Counted from the stretch's first letter, positions 1 to 6,948 are shown. The stretch is 6,956 nucleotides of DNA from Cyanobacteriota bacterium (GCA_027482985.1 JAIXVO010000680.1:1-6956), one strand, 5' to 3'. Translations and numbers: made by a program. Notes: generated by a model not told the origin, from the letters alone.

Positions 1-399
1 CATTTTGAGCGCATCATATTGTTGTTTGACCCGGAGCAGCGATCGCACGCGGGCTTGCAGTTCAGCTCGATTCAGGGGTTTGGCGATAAAATCATCCGCC
101 CCAGCATCCAGGCAGCGAGCCAGATTTTCTTTCGAGTCGAGCGCCGTCACCATGATGATGGGGATGTGCGCCCAAGCAGTTTGGGCTTTAATTTCACAGC
201 AGGTAACAATTCCGTCTTTGAGCGGCATCATCACATCCAGCAGGATGATGTCAGGGGCGATCGCGTCCAGTTGTTGGAGGGCGGCATCCCCACTGAGGAC
301 ATGGCAACAGTGATACCCCGCCGCTTTGAGAAACGACTGAATCACCGTAAAGGCGAGGGGGTCATCATCTACAACTAACACAACAGAGGGAGCACTCAT
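1..399 (-). CDS. Response regulator receiver protein, N-terminal part (runs off the window edge)
   Basis: This is a partial gene: 133 codons are open from ATG at 399-397 to the window edge with no stop. The translation is a complete CheY-like receiver domain, a cytoplasmic phospho-acceptor in two-component signalling. Visible landmarks are the acidic cluster VVDDDP (D11-D13), the phosphorylation site D55 in ILLDVMMP, the switch residue T85 in MVTAL, and K107 in the AKPL motif. The receiver ends near residue 122 and continues as RVKQQYDALK, a helical linker. In cyanobacteria such a linker commonly leads to a histidine kinase or a GGDEF output domain, so this is probably the front of a larger protein (inference). 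The start is chosen because the first beta strand follows at once; no Shine-Dalgarno sequence is visible. The gene lies 32 bp downstream of the hybrid kinase on the same strand, so co-transcription and a shared phosphorelay are likely. Confidence 0.9.
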   Translation of the reverse strand, partial: MSAPSVVLVVDDDPLAFTVIQSFLKAAGYHCCHVLSGDAALQQLDAIAPDIILLDVMMPLKDGIVTCCEIKAQTAWAHIPIIMVTALDSKENLARCLDAGADDFIAKPLNRAELQARVRSLLRVKQQYDALKM

Positions 400-431
400 G
401 GTTGGAGAGAGGGTGAAGAGACGGTCTGCTA

Positions 432-3400
432 TCAGCAAAGATATTGCTGGAGCAGGGCGATTAAGCGGCGTAGACTGATTGGTTTGGCCAAATAATCAAC
501 GGCTCCAGCGGCGAGGCAGCGTTCGCGATCGCCCGGCATGGCTAGAGCCGTGACGGCGATAATCGGAATCGGGCGTAACTCAGGACTAGCGTGAATTTGT
601 TGGGTAGCTTCCAAGCCATTCATTTCTGGCATTTGGATGTCCATCAAAATCAAATTAGGACGATGCTGGATCGCCATTTGGACGGCTTCCAGCCCATTCC
701 GCGCTAAAATCACGCGATAGCCATGCGCCTGTAAATAACTGTTCAAAGTCGTGATATTGGTTTCGTCATCTTCGGCGAGCAGGATTAACGGAACCGTGGG
801 CTGACTCGTCGTCGCAATCACCGGATCTAATGGTGAATCCAACAGCGGCACCTGACTGCAAACCTGTTGGACTGTTTGTTGAAATTGTTGCCGAGTAATC
901 GGTTTGAGCAAATAGGCCGTCGCGCCTAAAGCCATGCCATAAACCCGCTCATCCACAACGGAAACGACGACAACGGGAATCTGTTGGGTCGCAGCATTGG
1001 CTTTGAGTTGGCTGAGGACTTCCCACCCCGATCGATCTGGGAGCAACACATCCAGAATGATCAGGTCTGGCTGGAGGCGAGCGGCCGTTTGCATCGCGCC
1101 CCCCGCGATCGCCTGCACCGTCGTTTCGGCTCCCAGTTCCGTCACATAGCGGGTAATTTGGCTGGCGGCGGCAGGGGAGTCTTCAATGATCAGCACTTGG
1201 CGCAAGTCGCGCGATCGCGAGTTCCAGATCGCTAGCGCCGACGAGGGTTGGGGTTCCGTCGCTAGGGGTTGCCAGGGCAGCGTCACCGTAAAGCAACTCC
1301 CCTGGCCGATCGCGCTCTCCAGCGAGATACTCCCTCGGTGTAATTCCACAATCCGGCGCACCAACGCCAATCCTAATCCCGTGCCGGGGTAGCGGCGGGA
1401 GAGCGCGCTATCTAACTGCACAAAGGGCTGAAACAATCTGCTGATGTGCTCAGGGGCGATGCCGATCCCCGTATCGGTCACGGTGAAGGCAAAGGTTTCC
1501 TGGGCCGAGTCTGTCCATACCTGTAAAGCGACTCGTCCCCCTTCGGGCGTAAATTTCACCGCATTGCTGAGTAGATTGACTAGGACTTGCCGCATGCGGC
1601 GCTCGTCTAAGGCCACCAGGTGGTCATCGTCAAGGTCGAACTGGACGGCGATCCGCTTTTGATGTGCCTGTTGGTTGATGAAATTTAAACTGGAGTGACA
1701 GAGTTGCCGAATGTCGACTGGCTTGATCTCCAGTTCCAACTTGCCCGACTCTACTTTAGATAAATCCAGAATGTCGTTAATCAGCGCCAGTAAGTGTTCA
1801 CCACTCTGGGCGATCGTGTGCAAGTGTTCCTGTTGGGCGGGGGTTAAGGCTCCAAAGATGCCCTCTAAGAGCGCTTCCGAGAGGCCCAAAATGGCGTTGA
1901 GGGGTGTTCTCAATTCATGACTCATGCTCGCTAAAAATTCATCCTTCATGCGCGAGGCTCTGGCGAGTTCGGCATTCGCCAGACTGATGCGCTCAGCACT
2001 GAGTTGCAATTGGGCTTCGGCTTGTTTACGGTGAGTAATATCATGGGCAATTTGGGCGATGCCCACCAGTTCACCCATGGCATTCTTCAACGGAGCCGCC
2101 GATAAGGAAACGTGGATCAGTTGCCCCGACTGATGCTGTCGGATCGTTTCATAGTGAGCAAAGCGATCGCCCTGCTGCAACCGCTCGATGATGTCCGCCT
2201 CTTCCTGGGGGCGATCGGGGGGCAGCAGAACGGTCATCGAGCGCCCCATCATGGTGGTAGCCGGATAGCCATAGAGTCTTTCCGCCCCCCCATTCCAACT
2301 CTCGACGATGCCCGCCAAGGTGGTACTCACGATCGCCTCATCGGAGGCTTCGATAATGGCGGCTAACCGCGCCTGCACTTCTTCCACCCGTTTGGTACTG
2401 GTGATGTCGTTGTTAATTTCCAGCACTTTGATGGGCTGTCCCTGCGGATCGCATTGCAACACCCACCGACTGGCCACAGTAATGGGGGGACCCGTGCGCG
2501 GTTGGTGGATCAGTTCCCCTTCCCAATAGCGAGTTTGTAAGAGCGTGGCTTCGATCTCGGCGAGGGGCTGAGGAAAGCGAGTTTGGAGGAGTTCCCGCGA
2601 TCGCTGCCCCAAGGCGATCGCGGCACTCCACCCATAGAGCCGCTCGGCTCCCCGATTCCAGAAGGTAATGGTGCCCTCCAGATCACGAGTGATGATGGGA
2701 TCATGAGCCAGGTCGAGTAACTGCGCCTGTTCTGCCAGTTGCGCCTGAATTCGCTCCCGTTCCTGCAATTCTTGCCGCAGGCGATCGTTGAGCTGCGACA
2801 GCTCGGCAGTTCGGTTCGCGACCCGCTGCTCCAAATCATGGTTCGCGAACCGTAAAGCCGCTTCTGCCTGGCGGAGATTGGCTTCAGCTTGCCGTTGTTC
2901 GGTAATGTCGTTGAGGGTGCCCACCCATTCGCGGATACTGCCATCCGCATTGTAAACTGGTGCGCCTTTGACCCAATACAGCCGAGCGCTGCCATCCTGG
3001 GCTAAAACGCGATACTCAATTTCGTACAGTTCTCCCGTTGCCAGGCAATGGCTAAAGCGCTCTCGAACCCGCTGGCGATCGTCAGGATGGACCGCCTCTA
3101 ACCACTCCCAGGCACTCCCGATCGGCGGTGCGGTACCTGTGGTGGCGATCCAACCAGCCGCAACTGATTGCGTGCGGCCAGCGGCATCGATCACCCAAAC
3201 ACTGTGGGTAATGGCTTCCACCAGGGAACGGTAGCGGGCTTCACTCAGGCGCAAAGACTCTTCTGCCTGTTTGCGATCGCTGACATCCTGCACATGTCCC
3301 AACATCCGTACGGCTTTGCCAGTCGCGTCGTACAAGATTTGTCCCCGGACGGCAATCCAGCGTAGCCCCGCCGGATGGCAAACGCGATATTCATCCTGAT

Positions 3401-4514
3401 AATACTCGGCTTGCTGCTGGATCAGCCCCGTGATGATCGCCCCGGCTCTGACGCGATCATCAGGATGCAGGCAAGCCAGCCACTGTTCAAAACTGACAAG
3501 TTGTGGCGTGGGGGACAGTCCAAACAGGTCACAGTACTCCGCCGAAACATGGGCACAATTTTGCTGAATGTCCCAATCCCATAGTCCCGATCGCGTGGCC
3601 TGGTAAGCCAGTTTTAAGCGAGCTTCACTATCCTGGAGGGTTTGTTCCGTTTGTTTGCGATCGGTAATATCAATGACACAGCCAACATAGCCACAGAATT
3701 CTCCAGTGGCATCAACACGCGGCATGGCGGCATCCAGCACCCAGTGGTAAGTGCCATCCTGGTGCCAGAGCCGATACTCAATCTGCACTGGTACCCGCTG
3801 TTGATGGGCGGCGAAAAAAGTTGTGGTTGCATGTTCGCGATCGTCAGGATGAATGGGCTCGACCCAATCGAGTGGGCGGCCTGGAGTTGGCGATCGCCCT
3901 GTGAAGCCATACCAATTCTGGCTCAAATAAGTACAGTCACCCGCCCGATCCGTCGCCCACAGCATGACCGGAGCCTGGTCTGCTAGGTCGCGAAATTGCA
4001 ACTCCGCTGTCTGGAACTGGTTTGGGGCTTGTGGCCAATCTACTTGGGTTGCCGCTTTCGTTTGGAGCATCGCGATGCGATCGGTTAAGTCCTGAATCAA
4101 TTCCCGCAAGGCTGCCATCTCATCCGGGGACAATTCGGCTGAATCTGGCGGTTGCATGTGCAAAGTGGCGTTGGCTAGGGCGGCATTAGCCAGCGGGAGC
4201 ACGATCTCACGATCCCCAGAGCGAGCCGCAACAGCGTCGGAGATCGCCGCGATCGCCCCAGCTTGGGCGATCAGGAACCGGGGATCGGGGATTGTCGTTG
4301 TTGGTGAGGTCGGAACGGTGCCCTGTACCCAGGCGGCTCGATACCCCCCCACCTGGACTAACACCTGGCAGAAGTCTTGTAGCAGGCTGGTGGACTGGGT
4401 GGCTCGCAGCATGACACGGTAACTGGCCTGCATGAGTGCCAACCCGCGATTGCGAGGCAGCAATCGCCCCGATGCCGTGGCCTGATCCGGGGGTGTGAGA
4501 TCGTCGCGATTCAT
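432..4514 (-). CDS. Soluble multi-PAS hybrid sensor histidine kinase with two C-terminal receiver domains
   Basis: The product is 1360 residues. Order: shortened GAF-like domain (about 28-150); three PAS/PAC units of the PAS_3 type with an HPDDR motif (H222, H350, H476); a coiled coil (about 542-600); two further PAS units sharing WNxGAERLYG (from about 600 and 715); HisKA with H866 in the MSHELRTPLN motif; HATPase with N984 in the N box, G1 box DTGIGI from D1014 and G2 box GTGLGL from G1044; receiver 1 (D1155, S1185, K1204); receiver 2 (D1292, T1322, K1344). All kinase and receiver catalytic residues are present. No membrane segment is visible, so it should be a cytosolic sensor that autophosphorylates and passes phosphate to its own receivers. 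The signal is unknown; no Cys for bilin attachment was recognised in the GAF region. An HPt partner would be expected elsewhere. The start is the ATG at 4514, with only GAGAG directly before it; Met28, where homology begins, is an alternative. The next gene downstream is a receiver protein 32 bp away. Confidence 0.95.
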   Translation of the reverse strand: MNRDDLTPPDQATASGRLLPRNRGLALMQASYRVMLRATQSTSLLQDFCQVLVQVGGYRAAWVQGTVPTSPTTTIPDPRFLIAQAGAIAAISDAVAARSGDREIVLPLANAALANATLHMQPPDSAELSPDEMAALRELIQDLTDRIAMLQTKAATQVDWPQAPNQFQTAELQFRDLADQAPVMLWATDRAGDCTYLSQNWYGFTGRSPTPGRPLDWVEPIHPDDREHATTTFFAAHQQRVPVQIEYRLWHQDGTYHWVLDAAMPRVDATGEFCGYVGCVIDITDRKQTEQTLQDSEARLKLAYQATRSGLWDWDIQQNCAHVSAEYCDLFGLSPTPQLVSFEQWLACLHPDDRVRAGAIITGLIQQQAEYYQDEYRVCHPAGLRWIAVRGQILYDATGKAVRMLGHVQDVSDRKQAEESLRLSEARYRSLVEAITHSVWVIDAAGRTQSVAAGWIATTGTAPPIGSAWEWLEAVHPDDRQRVRERFSHCLATGELYEIEYRVLAQDGSARLYWVKGAPVYNADGSIREWVGTLNDITEQRQAEANLRQAEAALRFANHDLEQRVANRTAELSQLNDRLRQELQERERIQAQLAEQAQLLDLAHDPIITRDLEGTITFWNRGAERLYGWSAAIALGQRSRELLQTRFPQPLAEIEATLLQTRYWEGELIHQPRTGPPITVASRWVLQCDPQGQPIKVLEINNDITSTKRVEEVQARLAAIIEASDEAIVSTTLAGIVESWNGGAERLYGYPATTMMGRSMTVLLPPDRPQEEADIIERLQQGDRFAHYETIRQHQSGQLIHVSLSAAPLKNAMGELVGIAQIAHDITHRKQAEAQLQLSAERISLANAELARASRMKDEFLASMSHELRTPLNAILGLSEALLEGIFGALTPAQQEHLHTIAQSGEHLLALINDILDLSKVESGKLELEIKPVDIRQLCHSSLNFINQQAHQKRIAVQFDLDDDHLVALDERRMRQVLVNLLSNAVKFTPEGGRVALQVWTDSAQETFAFTVTDTGIGIAPEHISRLFQPFVQLDSALSRRYPGTGLGLALVRRIVELHRGSISLESAIGQGSCFTVTLPWQPLATEPQPSSALAIWNSRSRDLRQVLIIEDSPAAASQITRYVTELGAETTVQAIAGGAMQTAARLQPDLIILDVLLPDRSGWEVLSQLKANAATQQIPVVVVSVVDERVYGMALGATAYLLKPITRQQFQQTVQQVCSQVPLLDSPLDPVIATTSQPTVPLILLAEDDETNITTLNSYLQAHGYRVILARNGLEAVQMAIQHRPNLILMDIQMPEMNGLEATQQIHASPELRPIPIIAVTALAMPGDRERCLAAGAVDYLAKPISLRRLIALLQQYLC

Positions 4515-4577
4515 CTCTCAGGTTGTGTAGAACTCACCCACCCTTATTGTTAGCAGCGATCGGCAGAAAAGACGAAT

Positions 4578-4598
4578 AATTTTTGCTGGTCAAAAATT
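4578..4598. repeat. AT-rich inverted repeat between the oxidoreductase and kinase genes
   Basis: The arms AATTTTTG (4578-4585) and CAAAAATT (4591-4598) are perfectly complementary and enclose a 5-nt loop. The repeat begins 16 bp past the stop codon of the oxidoreductase and lies 63 bp before the kinase start, both on the minus strand. It could be a weak terminator or attenuator, or an operator for the kinase gene. Nearly all pairs are A-T and no real T-run follows on the minus strand, so a classical intrinsic terminator is unlikely. The minus-strand copy contains TTGACC, which resembles a -35 box, but I see no convincing -10 at the right distance. Confidence 0.35.
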
Positions 4599-4614
4599 CT
4601 ATGAGCGAAGCCTT

Positions 4615-5796
4615 TTAGCCAAAGCGCGTCAGGGCAACTTGAGGTAGGAGGTCGTCTGGTTGTCCCTGGGTGGCCTGGGCAAAGCGTTTGGCGAGGGGCG
4701 AAATGATCGCCAGCGGATTGCTGAACCCAGAGAACAGATGCAGTCCGGTGACTCCCGGTACGGCTCCCACCAGGGGCAAGCGATCGCGGCTAAAGGACAC
4801 CAAACAGTGATGCCAGGTGCCAGGCAGCGATCGTAACGTGGGCAACACGAACCCAATCTGCTCCCGCATCGAGCGCTCACTCAATTCTGGATCAATGCTG
4901 GCACGGGGATCCGTGAGAGTGCGGCTGATCTGACCAATCCGCAAACTCCCATCTAAAAACTGAATCGCCCCCGCATCGAGGATTGGTGCTGTCGGCTCAT
5001 GTCCGGGTTCATCCCAGAGCGAGTCGATCGCCGCTTGACTGGCTGCGGCTTCCAATTCAAAGCGTTTGGTGACGGCAGGCATCACCAGCGATCGCAGGGC
5101 GAGTTCCACCGGGGGCGTTTCAATTAACTCGGCATGGGTGAAGTACAGCGGCACCGTGATCCCTGCCGTTTGCAACAGCGATCGCCCCAACGCCCCGGCA
5201 CAAATCACGACATTGGCGGCCGTGATGGTTTGCGCTGCACAGTTCACACCCACAATGCGGTCTATAGCAGAGCGATCGCGAATCAGGCCAGTGACTTCCC
5301 CGATTTGGACTTGTCCCCCCCAGCGCAGGAAGGCTTGCCGATAGGCAGCGATCGTCGTGCCTAGATGCAGATGCCCATGCCGGACAGTCATCGCCCCCGA
5401 CAGGGCTAACGGATTGAGCAGCGGTTCGAGGTCACAGGCCGTTTTCACATCTACCAGGTATGGCGGGATCGCAAATGGGGTGTAAGTGGCCGCGATCGCT
5501 TCTGGATCAACCGCAGCGGGAATGGTCAGGACGAGATCCAGTTCTCGAAATTGAATATCCGCGTCTAGCTCAGTGGCTAAAGTTCGAAGTTGGGTAATCC
5601 CTTCCGCACACAGTTGTCGCATGAGCGGTGTAGTCCCTGCCCAATAAGCCACCCCGCCATACCCAAAGCGGCTACTGCCTTGCAAATCTGCATGGCGTTC
5701 CAGCAGCGTGACTTGCCAGCCCTGCCGCGCCAACTCATAGGCCAGCGCTGATCCCGTAATGCCACCACCCACCACCAACCAATCCACGGTCTTCAT
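4615..5796 (-). CDS. FAD-dependent oxidoreductase, DAO (glycine/D-amino acid oxidase-like) family
   Basis: The product has 393 residues, a normal length for this family of flavoproteins, which oxidise the C-N bond of amino acids or amines. The N-terminus is a textbook FAD-binding Rossmann fold: a beta strand, GGGITG (residues 10-15), a helix, then the acidic end of strand two at E33 (LLERH), which should contact the ribose of FAD. The C-terminal part (FSRDRLPLVGAVPG, then GLHLFSGFSN, about 335-360) matches the second FAD-contacting segment of DAO enzymes. No signal peptide or membrane segment is seen, so it is probably cytoplasmic. The substrate cannot be read from the sequence. It is not fused to ThiG, as some cyanobacterial glycine oxidases are. 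It lies 82 bp downstream of cytM on the same strand with no obvious terminator between, so read-through is possible. The start is ATG at 5796, five codons before the first beta strand; no Shine-Dalgarno sequence is seen. Confidence 0.85.
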   Translation of the reverse strand: MKTVDWLVVGGGITGSALAYELARQGWQVTLLERHADLQGSSRFGYGGVAYWAGTTPLMRQLCAEGITQLRTLATELDADIQFRELDLVLTIPAAVDPEAIAATYTPFAIPPYLVDVKTACDLEPLLNPLALSGAMTVRHGHLHLGTTIAAYRQAFLRWGGQVQIGEVTGLIRDRSAIDRIVGVNCAAQTITAANVVICAGALGRSLLQTAGITVPLYFTHAELIETPPVELALRSLVMPAVTKRFELEAAASQAAIDSLWDEPGHEPTAPILDAGAIQFLDGSLRIGQISRTLTDPRASIDPELSERSMREQIGFVLPTLRSLPGTWHHCLVSFSRDRLPLVGAVPGVTGLHLFSGFSNPLAIISPLAKRFAQATQGQPDDLLPQVALTRFG

Positions 5797-5878
5797 ATAC
5801 GTCTGCTGTATTTAGCTCATGTTCACGCGATCGCACTGCCCTTCCTAGCGGCACTGTGTCTGACGCTTAGCCTGAAGG

Positions 5879-6274
5879 TTAAAGCTGTTCTAAATAGCTC
5901 AATAAATCTGCCATTTCCTGGGGAGACGGCTGAAACTGCGGCATGGGCGGCGTTTGTCCACTCGTGACCTGATGAATCAAACTGAGTTTAGACTTCCGCG
6001 CCGACACATCCCGCAAACTGGGACCCACTCGCCCATCCGCCATCGCCCCATGACAACCCGCACAATTCATTTGAAAAATGGCGTTCCCCTGCATCGGATT
6101 CCCTGTCAGCGACAACACTTCACGCGCATAAGGTCCCACCTGCTGCGACTGGTAAATCCCAATTCCCAACAGTAAGAACACCGCGATCGCCACCGCGCCA
6201 ACAATCAACGCGATGCGCTGGAACCAATTCTCTTTGTGAACAACCTGAGTTTCCAAAAGCGTTTCGTTAAACAA
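5879..6274 (-). CDS. cytM: Cytochrome cM, membrane-anchored class I c-type cytochrome
   Basis: The product is a 131-residue monohaem cytochrome c. A short polar N-terminus is followed by one hydrophobic segment (about residues 20-41), which is a signal anchor or an uncleaved signal peptide, placing the haem domain on the lumenal/periplasmic side. The haem site is CAGCH (C71, C74, H75), and M111 in TPPMPQF is the likely sixth ligand. The segment VLSLTGNP, the NCAGCHG block and the ending MADLLSYLEQL are, as I recall, characteristic of cyanobacterial CytM, a low-abundance cytochrome linked to respiration and to adjustment of photosynthetic electron flow. The start is uncertain: no ATG or GTG lies in frame between the upstream stop (near 6360) and the hydrophobic segment. 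TTG at 6274 is taken; TTG at 6256 (residue 7) is an alternative, and neither has a Shine-Dalgarno sequence. It is divergent from petG, and the oxidoreductase follows on the same strand. Confidence 0.88.
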   Translation of the reverse strand: MFNETLLETQVVHKENWFQRIALIVGAVAIAVFLLLGIGIYQSQQVGPYAREVLSLTGNPMQGNAIFQMNCAGCHGAMADGRVGPSLRDVSARKSKLSLIHQVTSGQTPPMPQFQPSPQEMADLLSYLEQL

Positions 6275-6565
6275 TGAACAACAGCGTGTGGGGATTTCAG
6301 CAGGGTAAACCTTTCTGTAGTTTAGAGCTTCTTTAGATAACTTCGCAAAAGTGCAAAGTTAAGTAACTATTAAACCGTAAACATGAATTAGTTCTGCTAA
6401 TAAAAGAAATAAATTTTAATTCTTAGTCGGGTGAAGCAGGCGCGATCGGGCTCTGTTCTCACTTTTCCCTGACGGTTGGTGCATGATTAACGCCCTGAAC
6501 CTTGTAGGATAAGTAAAAAGTCGCAATCTATCGCGTTACATTGGCTAGCCATAAGGAGACCAACC
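6275..6565. promoter_or_regulatory. Divergent cytM-petG intergenic region with presumed promoters for both genes
   Basis: These 291 bp hold no gene that I can support. Since cytM and petG diverge from here, promoters for both must lie within the region or just at its edges. The middle (about 6360-6425) is strikingly AT-rich compared with the GC-rich genes around it. For petG, TAGGAT at 6505-6510 is a possible -10 box, but no good -35 lies 16-18 bp before it. For cytM, the minus-strand pair TTAACT and TATCTA, 17 bp apart and ending near 6334, is only a weak match. I found no NtcA-type GTA-N8-TAC site. Confidence 0.45.
6553..6559 (+). promoter_or_regulatory. Shine-Dalgarno sequence of petG
   Basis: AAGGAGA is an almost ideal ribosome-binding site. 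Its GGAG core ends seven bases before the TTG at 6566, and this decides the petG start despite the rare codon. It is the only strong ribosome-binding site in the window. Confidence 0.85.
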
Positions 6566-6679
6566 TTGATTGAACCAATTTTGATCGGCATTGTCCTGGG
6601 TTTGATTCCTGTTACCCTCGCTGGACTGTTTGTTGCCGCCTACCTGCAATACCGTCGCGGTAACGAACTCGGTCTGTAA
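6566..6679 (+). CDS. petG: Cytochrome b6f complex subunit V (PetG)
   Basis: This is a 37-residue protein: a short N-terminus starting IEPIL, one membrane helix (about residues 5-27) containing [13 protein letters not shown], and a basic, polar tail with QYRRGNELG. The match to PetG is clear over the whole length, and 37 residues is the family's normal size. PetG is a small single-helix subunit on the periphery of the cytochrome b6f complex, needed for its assembly and stability in thylakoid membranes, where the complex passes electrons from plastoquinol to plastocyanin or cytochrome c6. The start codon is TTG, supported by the strong ribosome-binding site seven bases upstream and by the alignment of the second residue onward. 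The gene has its own terminator, so it is probably a single-gene transcript. It is divergent from cytM, another electron-transport gene. Confidence 0.95.
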   Translation: MIEPILIGIVLGLIPVTLAGLFVAAYLQYRRGNELGL

Positions 6680-6697
6680 GTAGTCCCTTTCCAATCG

Positions 6698-6738
6698 AAA
6701 AAGCGTGGAGAGAGTTAATCTTTTTCCACGCTTTTTTT
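6698..6738 (+). terminator. Intrinsic terminator of petG
   Basis: A 12-bp perfect stem (6698-6709 with 6725-6736, core AGCGTGGA/TCCACGCT) begins 18 bp after the petG stop. It can be extended inward with G-T and A-T pairs, and ends in a run of seven T (6732-6738). The A-run on the left arm gives a T-run on the opposite strand too, so it could also stop a convergent transcript arriving from the right of the window. Confidence 0.92.
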
Positions 6739-6748
6739 ATTGGGTAGA

Positions 6749-6771
6749 AGTCAGGAGTCAGGAGTCAGGAG
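6749..6771. repeat. Heptanucleotide tandem repeat (STRR-like), three units of GTCAGGA
   Basis: Three exact, uninterrupted copies of GTCAGGA lie at 6750-6756, 6757-6763 and 6764-6770, with one matching base on each side. Short tandemly repeated heptamers of this kind are known in cyanobacterial intergenic DNA, and this unit resembles common ones in filamentous genera. It lies 11 bp beyond the petG terminator in non-coding DNA. No function can be assigned. Confidence 0.85.
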
Positions 6772-6847
6772 ATATTGCAAATGAGGGATGAAGGTTCCTA
6801 GGAAATGGGTATCTCCCATCTACATTGGATTGTTGCAACGTCTATCT

Positions 6848-6893
6848 CGTAACGGTTACGGGTGATTTCATGCTCATGCTTGAACCGTAACGG
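6848..6893. repeat. Cluster of palindromic CGTAACGG motifs
   Basis: CGTAACGG occurs at 6848-6855 and again at 6886-6893. The first copy is part of a palindrome, CGTAAC-G-GTTACG (6848-6860). The second sits in CCGT-A-ACGG (6885-6893). GTTACGG (6855-6861) can also pair with CCGTAAC (6885-6891) across 23 bases, so alternative hairpins are possible. The last palindrome touches a HIP1 octamer at 6893-6900. It may be part of a dispersed repeat or a regulator-binding region for a gene to the right; neither can be decided here. Confidence 0.5.
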
Positions 6894-6923
6894 CGATCGC
6901 GCGTCTCACCCCTTCGTCCCCCT

Positions 6924-6948
6924 GAGCGCCGTACTAGCGGTACGGCTC
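6924..6948. repeat. GC-rich inverted repeat near the right edge
   Basis: CCGTAC (6929-6934) pairs with GTACGG (6940-6945) around the loop TAGCG, extended by G6928-C6946. The flanks GAGC and GCTC are also complementary, so the stem could be longer with a bulge. No T-run follows within the eight bases left in the window. It may be a dispersed intergenic repeat (inference). Confidence 0.5.

Noticed and set aside
5..378. Two overlapping plus-strand open frames opposite the receiver gene.
   Set aside because: They lie antisense to a clear CheY-like receiver with all key residues and show no recognisable domain.
984..4422. Many plus-strand and some minus-strand open frames of 65-160 codons inside the kinase gene.
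   Set aside because: They are shadows of a long GC-rich coding region; their products are low-complexity with no known domain, whereas the kinase frame is continuous with conserved motifs throughout.
4629..5768. Open frames in other frames across the oxidoreductase gene.
   Set aside because: They overlap a gene with an intact FAD-binding motif and C-terminal DAO motifs, and have no recognisable features.
5797..5878. Possible terminator between cytM and the oxidoreductase.
   Set aside because: Only 4-bp complementary stretches are present and no T-run follows on the minus strand.
5954..6175. Plus-strand 73-codon open frame across cytM.
   Set aside because: It is antisense to the haem-binding region of cytM and has no recognisable features.
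6344..6357. Short direct repeat GCAAA in the cytM-petG gap.
   Set aside because: Two 5-bp copies in AT-rich DNA are easily explained by chance.
6749..6771. CRISPR-like short repeats.
   Set aside because: The units are 7 bp with no spacers, and no cas gene is present.
6780..6891. Tiny open frames beginning with ATG downstream of petG.
   Set aside because: They stop after a few codons and have no ribosome-binding site or known product.
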